Positions 21,101 to 22,939 of a stretch of 22,939 nucleotides of DNA are shown one piece after another. The DNA is from Saccoglossus kowalevskii (Eukaryota; Hemichordata; Enteropneusta; Harrimaniidae). Location of the stretch: the NCBI RefSeq assembly GCF_000003605.2, contig NW_003155271.1:1-22939 (forward strand), written 5' to 3'. Position numbers and translations under genes: made by a program. Under the pieces are notes generated by a model that had not been told where the DNA came from, searched no databases, and worked only from the letters and a program-made list of their open reading frames with translations. Numbering within the stretch: position 1 is the stretch's first letter; each line of letters starts with the position of its first letter.

Positions 21101-22735
21101 TTCATGAAAACATTGAATTTATCTTGAACTGAGAACTCTGTTCTGAGTATTCGTTCGAAGAAACATGCAATTCTCTAATACGCATGTGCGCTTGTTTTTT
21201 TTTTGTATAGTAACAATCAGTGCAATGCGTATTAGTAATTTTGATTATTCATCTAATGAATACTGATTTGTGTCCTGCAAAGATAACATTTTCAGTGTAC
21301 GAAAAATCATGATTTGGTCTACACTATACCGAACAACAATTTTATAAAATACATGTTTCGTCTATAATGTATCTTTAACAGATATTATAAAATAAGTTTA
21401 AATTTATTTGCCTTCATAAAATAACATATCACTTTCCCACACCACAATGTAAAATAAAATAATAAAATATACACAACGTAATACGACACTAACCTGTTTC
21501 CAACAACATACTCATGATGTCTGTGTGTCCCCCGACTGCTGCTATCATTAGTGGTGTGATGTCATTAACTTCTTTTGCACGTATATCGGCGCCATACTGA
21601 ACCTACGATTTGATTACAAGTTGGTCAGAACCACAGATAACATCAATTAATGTCAACAAACAACGAATATCTGCGACATACTTCTAACTTTAAAATCATG
21701 ACGAATACTGTTGTATGATAAGATGGAACGAAGATGATACTTACCAATAAATTGCACACTGCTAAATTTCCCTTCAAAGCAGCTTGATGGAGTGGTGTCA
21801 TGTTGTCGGTGTCACATACATTTGGGTTAGCGCCAGTGGAGGATAACAAGACCTGTACACAACAAACAAACACACTATTATTGCGCTGTGACCCATGTCA
21901 TCGAGGTTGTACCTTTAATGAGACAACATGGATTGTGACTTAGTTGTAAACTATAACTTTATTTCGTTGGCGCATGAAATATTGGAGTTTACAAATACCA
22001 CATATTCATGCACCTAAATATATTTTAACGCAAAACGCAGTCACAACTTTGAAACAGTTTGGTTTATAAAATATATTTAATAATAATAATAATAATAACT
22101 TCATTGCATCCTTAGAAATACAATGTTTCTATCAGTTAATAGCAATAAAGATTAGTTGTGATAACTACTACTACAAAAAGAAAGTTAGTTGTTAAAAGGA
22201 AAAAAAAAAAAAAGATAAAGCAAGTGTTACATATCAAATGGCATTTTTATGAGCATTTTTATTTTTATATTTATGAGCTTAAACATGGATTTGTTCAGTC
22301 TAAAAAAGTCTTTCGATAGAATTAATAAACTAGGAAATGCGTATGTATCTGACTTCAGGGTACGCACAAGTAATTCAAAACGCAGGCGTAATATTCATTT
22401 GTTCCACATTTGTGCCAATACACTATACAATGAAGAGTATACACTAATTGGGCCGTGTACTTTCCCGACATCTAAGTACGTTGCATCATGATATATCTCA
22501 TCCAAATATGAAAAATATGTATTCATTACTTATCACAGAAAGGAATTATGACCTACCTTAGTAAACTCTTCACGTCCTTGTCTGGCAGCAATGTGTAACG
22601 GCACAGATCCCTTGATATCTCGAGCATGCGCATCTGCATTGAAATTCAACAGAACCTTCGCGGCACTAACACAGTTTTGTTTCGCAGCGATGTGCAATGG
22701 AGTCATCTTATTTTCAGGTGTCAGGGGGTCCACAA
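6006..22735 (-). CDS. TRPA1-like: TRPA1-like ankyrin-repeat cation channel, 24 exons, 5' end outside the window
   Basis: Plasma-membrane non-selective cation channel of the TRPA family, known as a chemical and thermal sensor in animals. Join on the minus strand: 22735-22557, 21852-21745, 21602-21494, 20929-20832, 19454-19282, 19144-19096, 18790-18512, 17796-17714, 17121-16960, 12997-12886, 12130-11961, 11856-11712, 11600-11526, 11406-11336, 10895-10742, 10086-9979, 9560-9403, 8917-8857, 8773-8705, 8098-7925, 7315-7247, 7070-6957, 6801-6680, 6168-6006. The joined length is 3005 nt: two bases of a split codon, 1000 codons and a stop. All introns are GT-AG and phases agree at every junction. Domains: 15 ankyrin repeats (1-506), linker (507-610), S1 about 611-632, S2 666-683, S3 699-716, S4 724-742, S5 766-783, pore 798-812, S6 828-848, then a coiled-coil C-terminus. 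TRPA1 proteins usually have about 1100-1200 residues, so roughly 100-150 N-terminal residues lie upstream. Residue numbers in all entries count from the first complete codon. It could be another TRPA subfamily, but the pore, S6 and C-terminus read closest to TRPA1. Confidence 0.93.
6680..6801 (-). CDS. TRPA1-like: TRPA1-like exon 23 of window (coiled coil)
   Basis: Residues 907-946 plus two bases. Highly charged (EEAIETEKNRDRTNEKLDRM), with leucine/methionine/isoleucine spacing in KLDRMQHQIDSL that fits the tetramerising coiled coil of TRPA1. Acceptor TACCTACAG, donor CACG/GTAAAA. Confidence 0.9.
6957..7070 (-). CDS. TRPA1-like: TRPA1-like exon 22 of window (cytosolic C-terminal segment)
   Basis: Residues 869-906. 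Starts VDFIERIETNVPKVI and ends DAWWMK, corresponding to the segment between the post-S6 helix and the coiled coil. Acceptor ATTGATATAG, donor AAG/GTACGT. Confidence 0.9.
7247..7315 (-). CDS. TRPA1-like: TRPA1-like exon 21 of window (post-S6 helix)
   Basis: Residues 846-868. Reads VGIAVGDIDKVQKNA then YLEKIEMD, continuing S6 into the TRP-like domain helix. Acceptor TTAAATTTAG. The donor GAT/GTGAGTG is chosen because reading through it gives a stop soon after and because phase 0 fits the next exon. Confidence 0.93.
7925..8098 (-). CDS. TRPA1-like: TRPA1-like exon 20 of window (pore helix, selectivity filter, S6)
   Basis: Residues 788-845. The pore helix and filter read VIVMTLGELDY, with G806-E807-L808 at the filter. 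S6 reads VLFVIFIFLMPIVLMNLL, a strong TRPA signature. Acceptor GATATTTCAG, donor CTG/GTAAGTA. Confidence 0.97.
8278..8439 (+). repeat. 27-bp minisatellite in the S5-pore intron, six units
   Basis: Six head-to-tail 27-bp units at 8278-8304, 8305-8331, 8332-8358, 8359-8385, 8386-8412 and 8413-8439, with degenerate copies on both flanks (about 8250 and 8440-8575). Each unit ends in CGCGTGA or CACGTGA, strictly alternating. It lies wholly inside intron 8099-8704, so the 9-residue open frame it creates is not coding. Confidence 0.93.
8705..8773 (-). CDS. TRPA1-like: TRPA1-like exon 19 of window (S5)
   Basis: Residues 765-787, 23 codons, almost wholly hydrophobic: IIVFILFAFAFGTAFFILF. The FAFGTAFFIL core matches the conserved LAFGLxFxIL pattern of TRP S5. 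Acceptor TTATTTTGCAG, donor CTG/GTGAGT. Confidence 0.95.
8857..8917 (-). CDS. TRPA1-like: TRPA1-like exon 18 of window (S4-S5 linker)
   Basis: 61 nt. Completes Arg744 and encodes 20 residues, FDLFGIYVVMFFSVLKSLMK, the S4-S5 linker and start of S5, which follows the family's RF-x-x-x-GI pattern. Acceptor AATTTTACAG, donor AAG/GTGAGG. Confidence 0.94.
9403..9560 (-). CDS. TRPA1-like: TRPA1-like exon 17 of window (S3-S4)
   Basis: Residues 692-743 plus two bases of codon 744. S3 includes LYTCSFIFVHPIF; S4 spans WRAGACAIFLAWITFILYV. S4 lacks the regular arginine series of voltage-gated channels, as is usual in TRPs. Acceptor GAAATTGCAG, donor CGAAG/GTCAGT. Confidence 0.95.
9598..9660. repeat. Cryptic simple repeats (GTAA, TTAA)
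   Basis: Short runs of GTAA and TTAA units in intron 9561-9978, followed to about 9810 by loosely repetitive AAC/GAAT-type sequence. No further structure. Confidence 0.6.
9979..10086 (-). CDS. TRPA1-like: TRPA1-like exon 16 of window (S2)
   Basis: Residues 656-691. S2 is the hydrophobic stretch MVVLEIVIALFCVIQV, followed by a FKEVFEFFNQ helix. Acceptor GTTCACAG, donor CAG/GTAACA. Confidence 0.94.
10742..10895 (-). CDS. TRPA1-like: TRPA1-like exon 15 of window (S1 and S1-S2 extracellular loop)
   Basis: Completes Trp604 and runs to residue 655. S1 is about 611-632 (FFALDFITYTIFLVSLTLY). The following loop carries an N-glycosylation sequon, N648-T-S, on the predicted extracellular side. Acceptor TTATTACAG, donor GCC/GTAAGT. 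Confidence 0.95.
11336..11406 (-). CDS. TRPA1-like: TRPA1-like exon 14 of window (pre-S1 helix)
   Basis: Residues 581-603 plus two bases of Trp604. Reads TMIECGRESLVSHELSQQ and then ILKLKW, the amphipathic stretch before S1. The family's LLxxKW pattern ends here. Acceptor TTATTTCAG, donor GTG/GTAAG. Confidence 0.92.
11526..11600 (-). CDS. TRPA1-like: TRPA1-like exon 13 of window (pre-S1 linker)
   Basis: Residues 556-580, 25 codons: VTYDYKYIDTDP, then FRWNALS. The YKYID segment sits where human TRPA1 has a second reactive cysteine just after its equivalent of this motif; here Asp/Thr follow instead. Acceptor TTAAAAACAG, donor TCG/GTAAGT. Confidence 0.88.
11712..11856 (-). CDS. TRPA1-like: TRPA1-like exon 12 of window (pre-S1 linker with reactive Lys-Cys)
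   Basis: Completes Ser507 and runs to residue 555. Begins SWQKTL and ends TVTDLK. It contains NVLDKCVTY; K540-C541 (codons at 11757-11759 and 11754-11756) aligns with the Lys-Cys pair that human TRPA1 uses to react with electrophiles. Acceptor TTTTTATAG, donor AAA/GTAAAC. Confidence 0.92.
11961..12130 (-). CDS. TRPA1-like: TRPA1-like exon 11 of window (ankyrin repeats 14-15)
   Basis: Residues 451-506 plus two bases of codon 507. Shows SALHHSAGKGYADV, LLSKGADVTLENENGQ and IVEHE. The end of this segment matches the junction between the ankyrin domain and the linker in TRPA1. Acceptor CTACCCACCAG, donor GAAAG/GTGAAT. Confidence 0.94.
12389..12855 (+). pseudogene. Decayed LINE ORF2 fragment inside intron 12131-12885
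   Basis: Frameshifted plus-strand coding relic, antisense to the host gene. The left part reads FENKILDKTEEYTYFCVTFN, resembling the YLG block just after a LINE reverse transcriptase domain. An altered frame then reads LADKAWKSVK. The right part, from about 12660, reads NRLCEHCNKLKDEINFIT (C-x2-C with acidic follow-up) and IPSLTPTKVSN, a LINE C-terminal cysteine domain. The intervening region is largely missing, and several stops and frame changes show long decay. The family differs in sequence from the LINE at the left edge. Confidence 0.7.
12886..12997 (-). CDS. TRPA1-like: TRPA1-like exon 10 of window (ankyrin repeat 13)
   Basis: Completes Arg413 and runs to residue 450. Core MSALTLACSQGHMDTA then KNHADIDAVDKNK. 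Acceptor is a run of T ending in TTTAG, donor AAG/GTGAG. Confidence 0.93.
13464..13522. repeat. Hairpin-forming inverted repeat
   Basis: Arms GCACTTTC (13464-13471) and GAAAGTGC (13515-13522) are perfectly complementary. The inner arms GTAATA (13475-13480) and TATTAC (13502-13507) also pair, and ACACCCGTGT sits in the centre. Could be a MITE-derived hairpin; no flanking duplication was identified. Confidence 0.55.
13742..13758. repeat. Short perfect hairpin CCCGAA/TTCGGG
   Basis: Six-base-pair stem with a five-base loop in intron 12998-16959. Origin unknown; possibly part of the same transposon-derived stretch as the hairpin at 13464. Confidence 0.4.
14180..14520 (+). mobile_element. LTR-retroelement leader-like segment, copy 1
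   Basis: From GAGAATTCCCCGAACTTGG onward this is nearly identical for about 55 bp to 16186-16240, then diverges completely. The TGGTACCTCTGACGTG core looks like a primer-binding region after an LTR end, by its leading TGG. A 102-codon open frame follows (14210-14518, non-ATG start) with no recognisable domain. Upstream sequence does not resemble the LTR found before copy 2, so the element is truncated or recombined. Confidence 0.5.
15400..15500 (+). repeat. LTR-like repeat, divergent partial copy D
   Basis: CGATTGGCTGATCGCATGG, then CACGCCTTAG at 15452-15461 and a T-rich run, matches the CCAAT-ACGCCTTAG-TTTT block shared by copies A, B and C. A TGGTGACCCC at about 15749-15758, reminiscent of an LTR-element primer-binding site, lies downstream. 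Outer boundaries cannot be set. Confidence 0.4.
15780..16240 (+). mobile_element. LTR-like repeat copy C followed by leader copy 2
   Basis: Shares with A and B the blocks TTAATCTGACA, TATGACATGTTGATACTT, GTGATTGGCT at 15975, ACGCCTTAGTCTTTT at 16000, GCAATTGGTTAA near 16024, AATAAA at 16049-16054 and a TGTGTGCCTTTGTTCG block near 16160. It continues at 16186 into the same leader as at 14180, including TGGTACCTCTGACGTG. Unlike A and B, the LTR-like part and its leader are still joined here. It sits in the sense-opposed orientation inside intron 12998-16959. Confidence 0.6.
16536..16586. repeat. 10-bp perfect inverted repeat, 31-bp spacer
   Basis: CAACGCGTGT (16536-16545) and ACACGCGTTG (16577-16586). 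It adjoins the diverged duplicate described at 16588. Function unknown. Confidence 0.5.
16588..16635 (+). repeat. Short dispersed repeat, copy 1
   Basis: CG-rich block in AT-rich surroundings, with ATCGAACA, GACGCG and CGACGACTGT shared in order with 17205-17252. The two copies flank exon 9 of the window, one in each neighbouring intron. Confidence 0.6.
16960..17121 (-). CDS. TRPA1-like: TRPA1-like exon 9 of window (ankyrin repeats 11-12)
   Basis: Completes Gln359 and runs to residue 412 plus two bases. Contains GRTPLLLASLYGHYKVV and LLKIGADLSS. Acceptor ATCTCCTTAG, donor AAGCAG/GTAAG. It is followed by the longest intron in the window, 12998-16959. Confidence 0.93.
17205..17252 (+). repeat. 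Short dispersed repeat, copy 2
   Basis: Same order of blocks as at 16588-16635 with scattered substitutions, same orientation. CpG-rich against its surroundings. Confidence 0.6.
17714..17796 (-). CDS. TRPA1-like: TRPA1-like exon 8 of window (ankyrin repeat 11 start)
   Basis: Residues 332-358 plus two bases of codon 359. Reads LINILMSHGAKLDSKD and then PLHIAA. Acceptor TTCATCACAG with a pyrimidine tract, donor CCCA/GTAAGTATG. Confidence 0.93.
17872..18123 (+). repeat. 18-bp minisatellite, 14 units, in intron 17797-18511
   Basis: Fourteen almost identical units ATACACCACTATAACACT. Units 6 (17962) and 10 (18034) carry the same C-to-T change (CATCAC), 72 bp apart, and the last unit ends ATA. 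The length of 18 bp keeps a frame open on the minus strand, but the array lies wholly within an intron and is flanked by normal splice sites. Confidence 0.95.
18512..18790 (-). CDS. TRPA1-like: TRPA1-like exon 7 of window (ankyrin repeats 8-10)
   Basis: Largest exon, 93 codons, residues 239-331, phase 0 at both ends. Cores TPLLGAAWKG, TCLHWSVEG and TSVHYAAENG. Acceptor CGCACTTAG, donor CAA/GTAAGTA. Coding begins upstream of the first in-frame Met because the exon opens with GAFIEAQD directly after the acceptor. Confidence 0.95.
19058..19085. repeat. (AAAC)n-like simple repeat
   Basis: Runs of CAAA/CAAAA units in intron 18791-19095, ending about 12 bp downstream of the exon 6 donor. No other structure. 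Confidence 0.6.
19096..19144 (-). CDS. TRPA1-like: TRPA1-like exon 6 of window (49-nt exon, rest of repeat 7)
   Basis: Only 49 nt: one base completing Arg222 plus 16 codons encoding AAIYNRVEVMRLLLSK, the two helices that finish the repeat begun in the previous exon. Acceptor GTTTTCAG, donor AAG/GTGGGT. Recognised by phase and by ankyrin register, not by ORF length. Confidence 0.9.
19282..19454 (-). CDS. TRPA1-like: TRPA1-like exon 5 of window (ankyrin repeat 6, start of repeat 7)
   Basis: Residues 165-221 plus two bases of codon 222. Shows LDNGADVDSRKGNGFSGLHI and LITRGANINDKDEEQMTPLH. Acceptor TTTTGTAAG, donor CATAG/GTAAG, phase 2. Confidence 0.93.
19560..19975 (-). pseudogene. LINE reverse transcriptase relic in intron 19455-20831
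   Basis: Same strand as the host gene, but not part of it. Reading 5'-3' on the minus strand: HEKGLHSWFSSYYI near 19880, then after a frame change EGRTQRVVICG and PSGVPQPVWPLLFILYTNDI (19748-19806). After a second frame change at a run of seven T (19719-19725), FFADE at 19710-19724. These are consecutive conserved blocks of a non-LTR reverse transcriptase. The catalytic FADD is altered to FADE, and the frame is broken at least twice, so it is inactive. The 123-codon open frame at 19557-19928 is a by-product of it. Confidence 0.85.
20832..20929 (-). CDS. TRPA1-like: TRPA1-like exon 4 of window (ankyrin repeat 5)
   Basis: Completes codon 132 and runs to residue 164. Holds a charged inter-repeat insert (AKKQYTVPHDYLEDC) and the ankyrin core TALHLAISNG. 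Acceptor TTATTTTAG, donor GAG/GTATGT. The insert makes this repeat longer than its neighbours. Confidence 0.9.
21494..21602 (-). CDS. TRPA1-like: TRPA1-like exon 3 of window (ankyrin repeat 4)
   Basis: Residues 96-131 plus the first base of codon 132. Begins VQYGADI, completing the preceding repeat, then core TPLMIAAVGG. Acceptor TCGTAG, donor ACAG/GTTAGT. Too short to show up as a long ORF. Confidence 0.92.
21745..21852 (-). CDS. TRPA1-like: TRPA1-like exon 2 of window (ankyrin repeat 3)
   Basis: Residues 60-95, exactly 36 codons, phase 0 at both ends. Ankyrin core TPLHQAALKG followed by an inner helix. Acceptor TGTACAG, donor TTG/GTAAGT. Confidence 0.93.
22079..22099. repeat. (AAT)n microsatellite
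   Basis: About seven AAT units in intron 21853-22556. A poly-A run lies near 22200. Nothing else is recognised in this intron. Confidence 0.8.
22557..22735 (-). CDS. TRPA1-like: TRPA1-like exon 1 of window (ankyrin repeats 1-2)
   Basis: Starts with the last two bases of a split codon, then residues 1-59. Two ankyrin cores, TPLHIAAKQ and VPLHIAARQ, are visible. The acceptor is ATATCCAAG and the donor AAG/GTAGGT. The frame enters from an unseen upstream exon, so this is not the first exon of the gene. Confidence 0.93.
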
Positions 22736-22839
22736 CTTGGATATAAAAACACACAGGCGTTATCAATTTCGCGATTACATGCAATGTTCATATATTTTGT
22801 GTTGTATTTGTCAATATGTCACTGTATGATTCCCCGAAC

Positions 22840-22939
22840 GAGAATATTACAAGGGGGATTACAAAACTGTTTGGATAAACTATCAGCCTACACATCAAAA
22901 TGGCAGTTGTCTGTCAACACAGATAAAACAAAAATAATG
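22840..22939 (+). pseudogene. LINE reverse transcriptase fragment running off the right edge
   Basis: From 22856 the plus strand reads GLQNCLDKLSAYTSKW and LSVNTDKTKIM, the block following the catalytic motif in non-LTR reverse transcriptases (KTKIM pattern). Just upstream, YVTV with a stop replaces the expected YADDTV block, and a run of five G marks a frame change, so this copy is also decayed. It lies in the intron upstream of exon 1 of the window, antisense to the channel gene. Confidence 0.75.

Noticed and set aside
22249-22491. 80-codon open frame on the plus strand
   Set aside because: Low-complexity start, no recognisable family, and it lies in an intron of the channel gene on the opposite strand.

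Overview
The window is AT-rich nuclear DNA from an animal. It carries most of one spliced gene on the minus strand, embedded in decayed retroelements and simple repeats. The gene is a TRPA1-type cation channel: 24 consecutive exons can be joined from 22735 down to the stop codon at 6006. All 23 introns obey GT-AG, every codon phase matches across the junctions, and the joined frame has 1000 residues with no stop. Exons upstream of 22735 (the N-terminus, promoter and 5' UTR) lie outside the window. The dispersed LINE and LTR relics, minisatellites, introns of roughly 0.1-4 kb and AGAGGGCGC-type motifs suit a marine invertebrate (mollusc/lophotrochozoan or non-vertebrate deuterostome). The species cannot be fixed from the sequence alone.

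Layout from left to right: 1 to about 1030 is the 3' end of a decayed LINE on the plus strand. From about 1030 to 2960 I see nothing recognisable. From 2965 to about 4540 lie two direct copies (A, B) of an LTR-like repeat. The stretch 4540-5250 is featureless. The putative 3' UTR of the channel gene runs from about 5250 to 6005. From 6006 to 22735 is the channel gene. Its introns hold a 27-bp minisatellite (8278-8439), a plus-strand LINE relic (about 12389-12855), a 4-kb intron with further LTR-like pieces (14180-16240), an 18-bp minisatellite (17872-18123) and a minus-strand LINE reverse transcriptase relic (about 19560-19975). The right edge (about 22840-22939) enters another plus-strand LINE reverse transcriptase fragment.

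The visible protein has 15 ankyrin repeats (residues 1-506, counted from the first complete codon), a pre-S1 linker, six membrane segments with a pore loop, a post-S6 helix and a C-terminal coiled coil. The reactive Lys-Cys pair of TRPA1 channels appears to be kept (K540-C541), while other electrophile-sensing cysteines known from the human channel appear to be replaced. No prokaryotic operon, CRISPR array, tRNA or rRNA was seen. The most useful results are the complete exon model, hidden in short exons that simple ORF calling does not show, and the inventory of frameshifted retroelement relics.
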